This document shows positions 34,010-45,999 of a stretch of 64,000 nucleotides of DNA, one piece after another. The stretch's first letter is position 1, and each line of letters begins with the position of its first letter. A model generated the notes under the pieces. It was given only the letters and a program-made list of their open reading frames with translations. It was not told where the DNA came from and made no database searches. Position numbers and translations under genes: made by a program. The DNA comes from Plectrocnemia conspersa (Eukaryota > Arthropoda > Insecta > Trichoptera > Polycentropodidae): assembly GCA_009617715.1 (NCBI GenBank), contig VTFK01000170.1:310001-374000 (forward strand). The letters run 5' to 3'.

Positions 34010-36120
34010 GGGGTGCGATACGATTTAGAATTATCAACGGTGCTTCATTGTATTATAGGTATGGAGAGTACCTACTACCTATAGCAAACGTGTGTGCAAA
34101 TTAAAATGAATAGAAAGTTCATTCAAAGATGTGAAAACATTCTTTTTAAATGACCAATTATTTAAATAACTAAAATATAAGTATTCTAGCTTATTTTAAT
34201 AAAAAACATTAATTTTTAGAATCTGTGATTTTAAACGTTGTCCAAATAATAATCAGGCGGAAAAAATATATGTGAAAAAAGGAATAATTTTAAGCTAAAA
34301 TTAATTTATTTTAGTAAGTTGTATAGTTGGACCTCTAAAAGATTCACATTTTGTCTCGTTTAATTCGTACAATGTCCAGATGTTGTATTTTGAGAATTTC
34401 TATTAGAATTCAATTCAAGACAAAAACCATGAAAGCATGAACAGTCGGTTAGGATCTATCGCCAGAGTACAAACCAGGGATCCGAATATTTATTGTGAAG
34501 GGCCAGATCGTAAATATTTTAGTCTAGAAGCAAAGTTAATACAAAAAACAAGTTTTTTTCTAAATTTTCAAACGCAAAATAAGTTCCATATATAAGCAAT
34601 GTGTAACGAATAATTTATTATATATATATATATCCCATGACATCTGCATCTAAAAATAATTTACAAAACGATTTAATATTTGATAATAAAGAGTGTTTTT
34701 TAGAAGCTAATTTGTGTTCAGTTTGTTTTGCCATTTCATCGTGAATATACTTACGCCTAAATATAAAAATAATTAAACAAAATATTCGCTATTTCGCAAA
34801 ATGTCACACTGAGAAAACATAGATTCAGCAAATGCGCTAAAAGACTACAAAGTTTGGAAACCACTAACTGAGGCTAAAGAAAAACCACTTAAAACCATTT
34901 GCTATTGATGTTACTCGCAATGTCCTCAACATTTTTATACTATATTTACGTTAACACAGTCAGTTCGAGAGCTATACATTTCATCATTATTCATAATTGA
35001 GAAAGAGATTGCAAGTTTGGGTTTACACTCTTACTATTAGCTCTAAAGCACACGATACGGATATACGTTCGATTGATTGATAAATATAAAAAAAAAATTA
35101 ATTTCAATAAATTTGTTCAAAATATAAACACGTTGATCCATTTACTATGAAAATATACGTCAATTCAACCACAATGACCGAACAGGGTACCTCAAGACGT
35201 CATGATGGTATTATAAAATACACACACTTATTATTGTTCCTCTTAAACGATATAAATAAAATTTATTTAACAATCATAATATTATATATCGTCAAGTGCT
35301 AAATGGATTATTTAATATATTTATAAATTATTTGTATTATAGATATATTTATCAAATTTGTTTTGTATGACCGGAAAATACAATAAGCGCAGCTCGCGTC
35401 ATACCTATGTATACGTGCATATGTACAGCAGCACCATACGCAGGTATGAATATGCGACAGGCCGACAATAATACCGAGCGGGTGTTTTTATTTATTGTCT
35501 TAAATATATGCACAACAGAGGGTTGCCACGCATTGCTTTGCATAGCATTTGTTTATAATTATGGTATTGTATTTTGCATTCGTGTTATGCAACATTAAGT
35601 ATCGTTTGATTGATGCAAATTTTTTTTTTTTGCGCTTAGCGTCATTTATTGTAAAAATCTGAATATGTACAATATTTCATTTTATTGTATTTAATGACAC
35701 GTAGTAGTTTTAAAACTGCCTAGATTTATTATTATATGAGTGGCATGGAATACATAAAGGCTTACTATGAATATAAATGTATCTTCAGTCATAAAAACAC
35801 ATATATTTCAAATAGATGAGTCTGATTGAAAATTCCTCCATTACTAATCAAAAGTTCAAATTGCACCACCATAACAGAAAGTGTATTTTGTATGAATTAT
35901 GAAACTGATCTATGCATTTTGAAAAAAATCAAAATAATTTATTTTCACAAACATTTGTGACGTATGACGTTTTTTTATTTCAACGAATAAATTCTGAAAT
36001 TTTGGGCATAGTAAACACCGCCACGAACATTCTATTCACGAGTGTTTTTTTGCTTAGTGGTAACGTCTCATTGTCTCGCATTTCAAACAAAATAAATGTG
36101 CATAAAAGATCATGTATTTT
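34010..36120. other. AT-rich DNA, mostly featureless
   Basis: A (TA)n run lies at 34618-34632. Near 34480, CAGGGATCCGAATATTTATT and GGGCCAGATCG resemble a hAT terminus. The 63-codon frames near 35352-35598 overlap on opposite strands and look like chance. Confidence 0.35.
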
Positions 36121-36201
36121 AGAGCGGCACTAGTCACTCGAGTATATTGAAAGAAACAAACGAGTACATGTGTTGCTCGTACTCTGCGATCGCGTGCAAA
36201 A

Positions 36202-36603
36202 TTGATGATTTGCGATTGCCATCGGAACTATATTGGAGACTGTGAAAAGTCGATAATTTTAGATCCGAAAAAATTTTGGAAATTCGTTAACTCAAAACGC
36301 GATGGCCAATCCTTACTGTCATCGGTGAGTTGGAACAACATCAATTTTGAAGATTCTGAAGAGATTGCAGATGGATTTGCTAGGTATTTTCAAACCGTAT
36401 ACCATAATGATGGGTCACATTTAGAATTTAATTCTAATTACGATGAGACTCATCGTTCATGGTCATCTTTGTTATCAATCAAAACCTTTAGTTTGGTTGA
36501 TATGGAATATGTCCATTTTTACCTCGGGACCAGATTTTATTCCAGACTACATTCTGAAAGGATGCAAGTCTGGTATTTTACAGCCTCTAAAATTTATATT
36601 TAA
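36202..36603 (+). pseudogene. LINE ORF2 linker segment
   Basis: The 133-codon frame includes DPKKFWKFVNSKRDGQSLLS and EEIADGFARYFQTVY, matching the stretch between endonuclease and reverse transcriptase in Jockey/CR1-type LINEs (PRKFW.FVN..R..S..P; I...FA.HF.SVY). A frameshift near 36500 passes the reading to the overlapping frame that holds the RT core. Confidence 0.75.
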
Positions 36604-36919
36604 TTTAATTTTGAGATCCTCTTGTTTTCCAGAATTGTGGAAATGTTCAAAAGTCACTCCGATTCATAAAAAGGGTCCCAAATCTCAGATTGACAATTAC
36701 AGGCCAATAGCTTTGATCTCATCACCTGCAAAATTATTTGAAATTGTTTTGCATAAATACATTTTTAATCATTGCAGGTGTATGCTTCTCGACCAACAAC
36801 ATGGTTTCCGTAAATCTCGATCCACTGTCACTAATCTAATGGTTTTGTCTAACTATGTTTCAAAATCATTGGACTCTGGTGTACAAGTGGACGTCATATA
36901 CACAGACTTAGCAGACTAA
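36443..36919 (+). pseudogene. LINE reverse transcriptase, N-terminal half
   Basis: Useful sequence starts after the frameshift: GPDFIPDYILKGC (RT block 0), then FPELWKCSKVTPIHKKGPKS, NYRPIALISSPAKLFEIVLH (block 2) and LLDQQHGFRKSRSTVTNLMV (block 2A). It stops at VDVIYTDLAD, just where the first catalytic Asp block (YTDFSKAFD) should continue. A stop follows at 36917 and the thumb side resumes in another frame. Confidence 0.85.
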
Positions 36920-37106
36920 AGTTAACCATGCTTTACTTGTAAAAAAAAGTTATCTAATTTTGGGTTTTCTGAAGATCTCATAAATCTATTCTCAAATTAC
37001 TTGACCAATAGATATCAATTCGTCAAATAATAATAACTTTTTTCAGAACGATATAAGACCCTACTGGAGTACCTCAAGGATCCAATTTGGGTCCATTGTT
37101 GTTTTA

Positions 37107-37430
37107 TTGTTCATTAATGACATAGAAACAGCAATAGAGCATTCAGATTTTTTTTTATTATATGCAGATGACTTGAAAATTTACAAGAAAATGCATTCGA
37201 TTTCTGATTCCCTCGACCTACAGGAGGATCTCAACTCTATATGGAAATGGGCTTGCTATAACCAATTGCCTTTCAGTGTAAATAAATGTCACACAATTTC
37301 ATTTTCAAGGTCATTAACGCCGGTAAAATATTCATACCATCTAGGCGGATATTTTCTGGAAAGGTTTTCTTCAACTAAGGATTTAGGAGTGACTTTCGAA
37401 GAACGTTGGAAATTTAGCCAGCACTCATAG
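37107..37430 (+). pseudogene. LINE reverse transcriptase, YADD half
   Basis: FINDIETAIEHSDFFLLYAD then DLKIYKKM gives the YADD catalytic box near 37160. LQEDLNSIWKWACYNQLPFS follows, then STKDLGVTFEERWKFSQHS, all typical of the palm and thumb of this LINE group. Translation breaks again at 37430. Confidence 0.85.
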
Positions 37431-38342
37431 CAAATCCTTAAAAATGCTCGGTTTTATCTTGAGAAATGCGCGTTACTTCAGGAATACTTTAGTATTGCGC
37501 ACTCTTTATGATACTCTAGTCCGCAGCATACTAGAAACTAGCTCCATCATTTGGATCCCAGGCGTAATGAATCAATGTAATGAATTGAAGCTGGAAAAAA
37601 GTACAACGTAAATTTCTTCGATATTTATACTTGAAGGAATACGGGTATTATCCGTTCTTGTTTCCCAGTGCTTTTTATTTTGGGAGCCCTGGGATACGTT
37701 TCTTTGTCGACTCGCAGAAGTGTTTATGTAATTAAACACTTCTGGAAATTGCTCAAGGGCATCGTAGACAATCCTTCAGTGCTCGAGCAGCTTCAAATGT
37801 GGGCTCCTGAAGGTAGATATAGTTCTCGGTCGCGTCCACTATTCTTGCCTGTTTAGTGTAGAACTGGAGCACTTGCCAACTCTTTTCTGGCCAAGGCCAT
37901 TTATCTGCTCAATTCTGTCCATAGTAATATTGACATTTTCTCTTGCACTTATGGAGTTTTGGTTCAATTCGTATGGGACAATGCACACCTGTTAAGGTGA
38001 TTTGTGTCTGTTGTTTTGTCTTGTTTATATTTGTATGTATTATGATGTATTAGTACTTTTGACTATCGTGACGCATTAGGTTTGCCTGTCAGGTCACGAT
38101 GGTTATAATTTTAATAAATAAATAAATAATAAATAAATAAGTATACAAATTATTTTATTATCAATTTTTTTTAATTCCATTTAAGATAGTATACGAATAT
38201 TCGTGTAGTTAAAAATAGAGAAACTAATTCGATTCAAAACTCGACTCGGAGTTAGTCCTGACCAACTTCTCGAATAAACTTCTGTGTTGTCGCAAAATTC
38301 AAAGATATTTGACAAAAAATATAATTCATCAAAAATCAAGTA

Positions 38343-39340
38343 CAGGTGGCGCTCGACTTTCGAACGTTCGACTTTCGCACAATTCACTATTTCGCACATT
38401 TAAAGAAAAAACATTTTTTTTTTTAATTATTTAAAAAAAAAATATATACATGAGTGAGTAACAAAAAACTTCAGACTTATGATACAAACAGGTCTACGAT
38501 ATGTTCAATTTTGCAAAATAAATATATAATTAAGAAATACGTTCAAAATTGTGGAAATTAAAGATATATTTCCACAATCTTTAAAGATATGTTTCCAAAA
38601 AAACACGGCAAAAAAAACACGGATGAAATGGAAAAATCTTTGTCATCTTGGATCGATGACCAACATCAAAAAGATGTCCCTCTGAGTATTTAAATTATTC
38701 AAGCAAAAGCTCTTAGCTTGCACAAAGATTGGAAGGATAGATTAAAAAAAGATTTTAACACGGGTTTTCAAGCAAGTAACGGTTGGTTTTACAATTTTAA
38801 AATGAGGTATTCTTTTCATAATATTAAATTTACTGGAAAATCGGCTGATGCGGATAAAGATGCTGCAAAAGAATGTATTTTTTAATTATTCAAAATTATT
38901 GAAGATGGAGAATATTCCTCTAGCCAAATATTTAATGTAGATGAGACAGGTTTATTTTGGAAAGCTCTTTAACAATGAAAAATATTAATGAAGCCTTCAC
39001 GCATCTTGACAAATTTTTAAATATTATGGAAGATTGTGATCCCAATGTAGAGCGCATATCTCAAATGCGTAGGGCGATCAATAAAGACATAGCATGTTAT
39101 AAAATACTATATGAAGAAAAGAAAAAGAATAATGGAAAACAGTTAGCTCTTAATAACTTTTCAAAGAAAACACCTGAACACCCCACTTAAACATGTCTCT
39201 TAAACATCTTATATTTACTTGATAAATAAATATTTTAAAATACACACAATTTCAATTTTTTACTTCTCTTTACTTTCGAGCATTCAACATTCGCATACAT
39301 TTTCAGGAACCACTTAAGTGCGAAAGTCGAGGGCCGCCTG
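38343..39340 (+). mobile_element. Tigger/pogo-type DNA transposon, deletion derivative
   Basis: The 998-bp element has inverted ends CAGGTGGCGCTCGACTTTCG and CGAAAGTCGAGGGCCGCCTG and TA on both sides (38341-38342 and 39341-39342). The ends and TA target are standard for Tigger-type pogo elements. The coding region is plus-strand and internally deleted (see 38590-39190). Both terminal repeats are intact, so it could have moved with transposase supplied elsewhere. Confidence 0.92.
38590..39190 (+). pseudogene. Tigger/Jerky-like transposase, core deleted
   Basis: The N-terminal CENP-B-type DNA-binding part is readable: EMEKSLSSWIDDQHQKDVPL, KALSLHKDWKDRL, FQASNGWFYNFKMRYSFHNI. Next comes DGEYSSSQIFNVDETGLFWK, which carries the first catalytic Asp (NVDETGLFWK). 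The sequence then jumps directly to the C-terminal tail NINEAFTHLDKFLNIMEDCD (38957-39190), ending NNFSKKTPEHPT. The DDE residues downstream of the first Asp are missing, so no catalytic activity is possible. Confidence 0.85.
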
Positions 39341-39539
39341 TACTAGATAAATAACAAAATAAAATTATAATATATTAGTAAAATTTATATTTATTTCTGT
39401 CACGGCAGCAGATGAAAACAGGACGTAGCGACGAGACGCAGATCGCGTACTCTCTATCTCTTAGCGACTGAGAGACAATACTTTCTAAAGATGACGTGTG
39501 ACATGTACTGAAATGACTTACGGTTTGCGGCTTGAGATG

Positions 39540-40240
39540 CGAGACAAGTGAGTGCGAAATTTGTTCCCAAACTTTTGACTGGCAAACACAAGGAAAATCG
39601 TGTGTCAGTTTGCACGGAATTGAAGGATCGTTTTGATGCAGATCCGAAATTTATGGTCAAAATTATAACTGGAGATGAAAGTTGGGAGTATAGCAATGAT
39701 CTTGAAACGAAAATGCAGAGATCCCAATGGAAAACGAGTGGCCAATGAAAGGCACGTCAAAGTCGAACCTCAACTTCATGCTAATTGTTTTTTCGATAGT
39801 GCGATCAAAGTTCGTTTCAAGGGAAACCGATGTAAATTCCGTATATTACAGAAGGGTACTGGAAAGTTTTCGAAACGATGTACGGAGAAAGAGTCCAGAA
39901 AAATGAGTCAATGGCTTCCTATTTGCCACACCTCACTTCTGAACCGCAAATTTTTGGCCGAAAAAATGGTTCCTCTCTGTCCACATTCACCTTACTCTCA
40001 GGATTTAGCACCATGCGACTTCTGGCTCTTCCCAAAAATAAAAAAACGTGCTAAACGTTTTGCCACTGCTCCCGACATTGAGATGGAACCTGAACGCCCT
40101 TCCAAAAGAAGCCTTCTAGGAATTCTTCCAATCATGCAATCAACGTTTAGATAAGTGCATCTCTAGCCAATGAGAATGCTTTAAAGGATTTTAATTAAAA
40201 TTTGATCTAAGCTTATTACTTTGTTCGTAATAAAATAATT
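39540..40240 (+). pseudogene. mariner transposase relic, copy 1
   Basis: Frame one reads SAKFVPKLLTGKHKENRVSV and FMVKIITGDESWEYSNDLET (39548-39748; TGDESW holds the first catalytic Asp). After a frameshift the second frame reads SLLNRKFLAEKMVPLCPHSP and then YSQDLAPCDFWLFPKIK near 40000, with the third Asp of the D,D34D triad. The HHDN motif with the second Asp is missing (WLPICHTSLL instead), so it is inactive. The 3' flank CTAAGCTTATTACTTTGTTC is shared with the copy at 45165. The N-terminal part is absent. Confidence 0.88.
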
Positions 40241-40559
40241 CACAGGAAACGATAAATAAAAGTTGTTTGTATGATATAATGGCCATAATGCCGCTTTGAA
40301 TAGCCCTATCAAGTCAGATTTTTAATAAAAATAACTAATATGTTCTACATATAACTATATAGCTATATATGTTTTTATATATATTTTGAAAGACATTCAT
40401 ACTTTTATTATATTTTTTTACAATCTACTATTAATACGATCGAGTAGCTTTTTCAGCACATGAATACAAAAAGATCCTTAAATACATAACACACAGTTTT
40501 TAAACTGTCATCTGTCACAAAGTATTATTAATAAATTACACACAAAGAGTGCATAATTG

Positions 40560-40990
40560 ATCTCATTAACTTTTGTCCTTTGAACACAAAAGCCACCAAC
40601 AATTAGCAACGTCCACGAGGGGGATAGATATAATAAGCCCGAGGAAGACAACTCCCGACACCAGAAGCTCGCTTCTTAAACCGAAACCAGTGGGAGGTCC
40701 GCAGAAGGAAGGGGCGGGCGCCCTTATCTGGCATTATCTCGCCTTCGGTGACGTCACCACGCGGGGGCGATGATTAATGACGTCATGGATCGCAAATCGG
40801 CCGGGATGATACCGAATAGTCGTAAACGATGAAAAGACGCAGTATCCATACCTACCCACTCTGTATGATAATGGGGGTTGTATGAAAGCTTTAAAGCTCT
40901 CCTCCCCGTCGGGCTTTATTGCCCGTTTCGATTTCGAAGGCCGCCATTGTTCGCGGCTACGGGGCCGTGGACGAATTAATTGATCCACGT
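40560..40990. promoter_or_regulatory. GC-rich island with two consensus CREs
   Basis: The palindrome GGTGACGTCACC lies at 40747-40758 and TGACGTCA at 40778-40785. GC-rich unique text surrounds them (GGGGCGGGCGCCCTTATCTG, CCGCCATTGTTCGCGGCTAC). TGACGTCA is the CREB/ATF consensus; CCGCCATNTT resembles YY1/Pho sites. It lies in the intron below the exon at 41999-42082. Confidence 0.5.
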
Positions 40991-40999
40991 CTATTTATG

Positions 41000-41990
41000 T
41001 TGAATGGTTTAAACATTTTCAGTGTGGTGATTTGAACTAGAGATAGGGAAGACCTGATGTGCCTTCAACGGTTTTATACCATAATATTTTCAGTAAAATT
41101 ACTGATTATTATATGATTTTCAAGCTATCCTAATCTCACGGATAAATATTGTGAAGGTACATTTAAGTCAAGCTATGTATAAAAAACTTGAATAAAGAGC
41201 TTATAGATAATATCACATATGTATAGATTTATTCTCTTTATCAGTGGAAGAATAAACATAAATTAAAAAAAACATCTATCATGTATAATAATAACTAGCG
41301 TTACACACATTCGTTGGTAACCTTTTATCAGATTTATGAACTAAAAATATGTTATTTTATATTTTAAGAAGAGCTGATTTGACTAAAATAAAATACAGGA
41401 ACTTAATTAGTAGCGTAATGCGTAAAATTTAGATGTTTCACTAATTAGTCATTAAATGTCATGAGTAATTGTGGTGAAACTTTTTGTATTTTTCTCTCTT
41501 TCCTTAAAGAAAGAGCAGATGTATACATTAAACCACGCTACATAAAATATATTTGACTCTTTGCTCTCAAATATCCATATAATTGCTCAAAATAAAAATT
41601 AAATTTCAAGTCTGAGTATCATAAAAATTTAATAAGATTTCAATAAAAATTATAAGTTTCAATTGAATACATTTTCAAGTAAGGTTTTGGAAAAAGGTGT
41701 TCTTAAAACAATTGCATTAATATTGAGGCATTTTTATGTTAGAGATTTTTTTTGGAATAGCCCTGTTTGCAAAAATTGGTTTAATAAAGATAGCAACATT
41801 TGGCATAAAAAATGACTTTAACGCGTGCTTCATTTCTAAAGCAGAAGTATAATCATTCAGTTATTTTAATGTATTTGCATAACTAGTATTTTAATTTATA
41901 AAAGCAAGTTTATTGAGCTTCAATAAACAATCAATTACCGCTATTTATTATAAATGGTTTTTAATAATAATAATGAGGCTAATAAGTATA
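41000..41990. other. AT-rich intron DNA
   Basis: Intron sequence immediately 3' (minus strand) of the small exon. Nothing else recognised. Confidence 0.5.
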
Positions 41991-41998
41991 TCACTTAC

Positions 41999-42082
41999 CA
42001 GAACATTTGGGATTTCTAAAAGACTCTGACAAACTTGCTGTGCCGTAACTTTTCATCAAACCACTGCTTATTTTGTCACCGC
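41999..42082 (-). CDS. Small symmetric coding exon, same gene as 61499-61878
   Basis: This 84-bp exon on the minus strand has the acceptor ATCTTTTTCAG just above 42082 and the donor GTAAGTGATA from 41998. Two of the three frames hit stops within five codons (TGA or TAA). The remaining frame is fully open: two starting bases, 27 codons (GDKISSGLMKSYGTASLSES, then a short basic stretch ending KCS) and one trailing base. That phase is exactly what the exon at 61499-61878 requires, since its single trailing G plus GC makes a glycine codon, giving a junction ...KTKSLGGDKISS.... The exon is a multiple of three with the same phase at both ends, so it could be skipped or included without a frameshift. 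The predicted intron between the two exons is 19,416 bp. Function unknown. Confidence 0.72.
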
Positions 42083-42833
42083 CTGAAAAAGATAAATCAA
42101 TATATTTCTAAATATTTCTCGGTTTTTATATCGTGTGTAGTTAGTATGTTTTTATGTATATAACGAAGAACACACTTATGCTATGTTAGTGAATAAGAAA
42201 ATATACTTCATAAGTATGCTTCTAATCAAATCGAAGGATACTTGATTGGCCAACAGCGTTGTTTTTGTGTATCGAGATCTGGAATTTTTACAATTTTAAG
42301 ACAAAAAAGCTCATTAGTAGATTTAATATACACTGATTTTGAATAGGCTTTTGATTAAATGTGACATTCTTAAAAAAAATTCCACAAAATATATTGTACT
42401 TTTCGTTTTAATATGTTCAATATAAATAACAAGAATTTCCCATGGTTTTAAATTAAGCCCTTAAATATTTCTTCTGTGTATTAATGATTCTAATAAAAGT
42501 ATTTGTAATTCCATATTCTTTAAAGTATTTCTTAAGATATTATGTTCATTATGTTATGGTAATTTATAATAGGTAACAATTTAACATAAAAAATATCATT
42601 TCATGCTATTTCAAGCAAATTGCAAAAATGCAAAAAATCACTTAAACTATGATTATAAAATTAATGGCACAAAAGGGGTAACAGATTTGCGTGTCTTATT
42701 TTAAGAGGACTATGAAATAAAGACATTGGGATTTGATTTATTGAGAAGCTCGAGCGCACTGTGTGTCTTGTATAATATATAGGGGCGGTAATTTTGAGAA
42801 AACTTTTTTGGTTTTATTTCCAAATAATGTAAC

Positions 42834-43150
42834 ATGTACATTAGAAAATATAAATATTATCCATTTTTATTTCTAACCAAATTTCTACAAGGTATGCTGG
42901 GATATGATTCTCTCGAGCTGCGTCGACAAGTATATCTGAGAAAGAACATAATTAAATTGCCACTAGGGTATATTCACAATAAATACTTCGTTTTTGTGGG
43001 CCACCTAATCTCTTTATTGTTTGAAATACCGCATTAAAGAACAGGAGTATTGGACTACTTCCTGATAAGCACAACTATCCGACTTTTTATTGTATCGATT
43101 TTTTTCATCCAGGTACTTACATTTGGTGGACGAATCGTGTTCTAGCCGTT
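42834..43150 (+). pseudogene. LINE C-terminal fragment
   Basis: FLQGMLGYDSLELRRQVYLR matches the region after the RT thumb in Jockey/CR1-type LINEs (LGY.SL..RR), as in LGYVSLSTRRSVYVIKHF at 37680. Downstream text is degraded. Confidence 0.6.
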
Positions 43151-44690
43151 ATTATATATTAATATATTTTATTGTTCTGTAAAACATATATTTTTAATGT
43201 AGTGTTTTTTTTGCAGGGTGCATTGGCGTGAAACTGTTATGCTCTGAAAAAAATATTAAATATAAAAATCTAAATTAAATATAATATTTTATCTCGTGTT
43301 CCTAAGTGTAAAATAAATATTTATAATACTAATTCTATAATATATTTATTACTAAATAATATTAATAAGTAGGTATATTAAGAATAATGACTCAGTCTAT
43401 ATTTATCGCGTTGTTTAATTTAAATTAAAAATGTATAAAGGTCTTGAAAAATGGCGTAAATACTTTATTATCTACATAAATATAAAACATCAATGGAAGG
43501 AATTAGGAACCGGCATTGATATAGTATTTTTTGTGTCTTAAAAGCTTTTTATAAATGTGAAATGCGTTATGCGATATATTATTTAAAAATGAACGTCGTT
43601 TTTTAATATAACTAAAAAATCACAAATTACTGTTTTTTTTAATTTAAATGCCTCAAATTATTTCCTTTTTAAGATATAACGTTCTCTTACCTCTCAGCTA
43701 TTTTTTTCATTCCATAAGCTTGGAGGCTATGATTCAAAATATTCCGGTAGCCCCATCAATTCGTCTGCATTTTGATTTTTTTCGTATAGGAAGTATTGCA
43801 TCGATTAAAATAAACAAGCAAGGCTTGAAGAATAAATTGGATGAGATAAAACCTTTCAGCCAAGTTCCTTGATTATATTAAAAGTCAATTTCACCACATG
43901 CATATGCGCATTGTCATGTTGTAGAAATATTAAACTTCGTTAAAATTAAAATAATAAAAAATTACACATTTCGGTACTATTTAATATAAATGAAAATTAC
44001 TAACGAGCTTTTTTCAATAACAAACAAATAAATCCGTAACTAACCATGTTTAAAATAAATACACGAGTGTTGCTATGTATCAGGTTATTTCATAAATCTT
44101 TTCGTTTTTTAAAACGTTAAAAGTTAAATTAAGACGTGTAATACTTTTACTAAATTATAAAATTCTTTATATATTTTTTAAATTATTCTCCACATCTCAA
44201 TTAATTTTTTTTATATCTAATTCGAAAAATAATGTATTTTTGGAAGCAATTTTTTATTTCCATTTCCGTTTTGTAAAATATTTTTTTTCACATATAAACT
44301 GTTGCAAGGATCTAAATAGGAGCTATGTCAATCTTCTTCTTGTATATATGAAGGCGAGGTATAATATTACCCGTCTTTAATTTATAAAGGAAGGTATTTT
44401 TATGGTCTGAGTCGCTTTTAAACGAATTAGCTGAGCATCTGTCTGTCGTAATTGTCTGCATATAATCCAATAACGCATAATGAACTATTCCCTTCGTATA
44501 TCAGCAAATGCATAACATTAACTTATTGGGGTGTAATATTGTTTTTAGGGTTGGAATTGTGGTTTGATTGGTTGATCCAACCACTGCCTTTACCATCGCG
44601 TGTTAAAGTAAAGGATCTACTTCTCATCTTCAGTACCAATTAGACTTAAAAATAAATCTTTCTGTTCTAAAATCATTAATTACACTGGCC
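43150..44690. other. AT-rich intron DNA, no gene seen
   Basis: A 74-codon frame at 43648-43872 and a 63-codon frame at 44452-44643 have no recognisable features. Confidence 0.45.
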
Positions 44691-45115
44691 AACAAAAATG
44701 TTGATGTCAGATTTGGACTAAGTTTATCATACATATTCAAAGTCTCTATGGTGACCATGATGTATCACGTCAAATTATACCTAGGAATGTTTTTATCTAA
44801 GGGTTTAATTAAAGTTGTGATAACATGGAGTAAAAGTAGTAGGTAATATATTTACTAGTTTATATTAAAAACGATCACAAATGTATCAAGATCATCAGTT
44901 AAAAACAGAATTTAAAATGCTTTTTAGTATATTGTACTTCATCAGTTTCTCTTTGCAGGAACCAGCAGTAATCTGCCATTAAACTAGCATTCCATTTTAC
45001 TTGAATACGCTTTTTAATAGTAGTCATTTCTTGATGGAATCTCTCACCCGATTCGTCGCTTAAAAAAGTCAAGATGTGAAATTCTTGCACCAAGTTTCTG
45101 GAAACATCATGCATT
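44690..45115 (-). pseudogene. Fragment of a dispersed arthropod GERFHQ-type protein
   Basis: The minus-strand frame from about 45115 to 44899 reads LVQEFHILTFLSDESGERFH, QEMTTIKKRIQVKWNASLMA and DYCWFLQRET. I recall the pattern SDE.GERFHQD...E.RYQG.W....MADYCW.L.R from many unplaced insect proteins that occur in numerous genomic copies. I infer a mobile-element origin; the function is unknown to me. Upstream coding sequence is missing, and the mariner relic starts beside it. CACTGGCCAACAAAAATG at 44686 may mark an element end. Confidence 0.5.
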
Positions 45116-45164
45116 TTGAACAACGCGTTAAAATTAAGTTTTGTCTTAAGTTGCAAAGAACGAA

Positions 45165-45570
45165 CGTTATTATTACAGAGGCGTACTGCAACGTTTGCGA
45201 AACGATGTAGAGAGAAAGAAACCAAAAAAATGGGCCAATAGGTTGTCCTTCATCACGACAACGCGCTGTGCTACGCCTCATTTCTGAACCGCGAATATTT
45301 GGCCAAATAAAAGGTTCCTCTCTGTCCACATCCACCTTACTATTTGAATTTAGTATTATGCGATTTTAGGCACTCAGCCACCATTCCCGACATTAAGAGG
45401 GCCATGACAAAGCAACTGAATGCCCTTCCGATAGAAGGATTCATCCAGAAATGCTTCCAATCACGAAATCAACGTTGAAATAAATGCATTGCTAGCCAAG
45501 GAGAGTACTTTGAAAGACATTAATTCAAATTTAATCTAAGCTTATTACTTTGTTCGTAATAAAATTATTC
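45165..45570 (+). pseudogene. mariner transposase relic, copy 2 (3' part)
   Basis: Begins near LQRLRNDVERKKPKKWANR-like text, then LHHDNALCYASFLNREYLAK near 45250, which keeps the second catalytic Asp motif lost in copy 1. A degraded PYYLNLVLCDF follows (the family's PYSPDLAPCDF; the third Asp has become Asn), with RAMTKQLNALPIEGFIQKCF after it. The 3' end CTAAGCTTATTACTTTGTTC matches copy 1. Only the 3' half is present. Confidence 0.8.
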
Positions 45571-45743
45571 ACTGTATTTTTTGCTCACATCTGGTATGTA
45601 TATATTTATAAAATATATCTATATACATATCTTTAACTGAAAAATATGAATAGAATTTTTTGTTTTTGAATTTAAATTTAGCTCTGCATAATGAATTAAT
45701 ATCAGGTATTGTTGTGCAAGTTACAAAAAAATGTTGGTCGGTG

Positions 45744-45991
45744 CAGTGGCGTAGCTAGGGTATGTGCCGCCAAGGGCGATCCTTAAATTTGCCCCCCCCC
45801 CCATATATTTTTTGCAGGTTCATAAAATCAGCATTTTTTAAAATAATAAATTGGTTATTATTAAGCTCTTGTTTTAGTGCATTCAGGGTTAAGAATCACA
45901 CTAGACGATCCCATCGCGAATATGCCGCCCCCAAGCAAGTGCCGCCCGGGGCGGCCCTCCCCCTCCGCCCCCCCAAATAGCTACGCCACTG
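45744..45991 (+). mobile_element. 248-bp hAT-type MITE (CAGTGGCGTAGCTA ends)
   Basis: Starts CAGTGGCGTAGCTAGGG and ends TAGCTACGCCACTG, a 14-bp inverted terminus. Flanks GGTCGGTG (45736-45743) and GGCCGGTG (45992-45999) agree at seven of eight bases, a decayed 8-bp duplication. C-runs (GCCCCCCCCCCCC) and GCCGCCCGGGGCGGCCC lie inside the ends. A 72-codon frame across it is not a gene. Confidence 0.88.
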
Positions 45992-45999
45992 GGCCGGTG

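Larger units (their letters stand above)
36196..38135 (+). mobile_element. 5'-truncated Jockey/CR1-type LINE
   Basis: The forward copy runs from a linker region through reverse transcriptase to the 3' end. The tail contains GACTATCGTGACGCATTAGG and AGGTCACGATGG, then (AATAAATA)n, a simple-repeat tail instead of poly-A. Order: linker at 36202, RT blocks at 36540-36920, YADD at 37160, then C-terminal sequence ending YGVLVQFVWDNAHLLR near 37990. Reverse copies of its 3' portion are at 12690, 24412 and 55934. Frameshifts and stops throughout show it is inactive. Confidence 0.85.
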
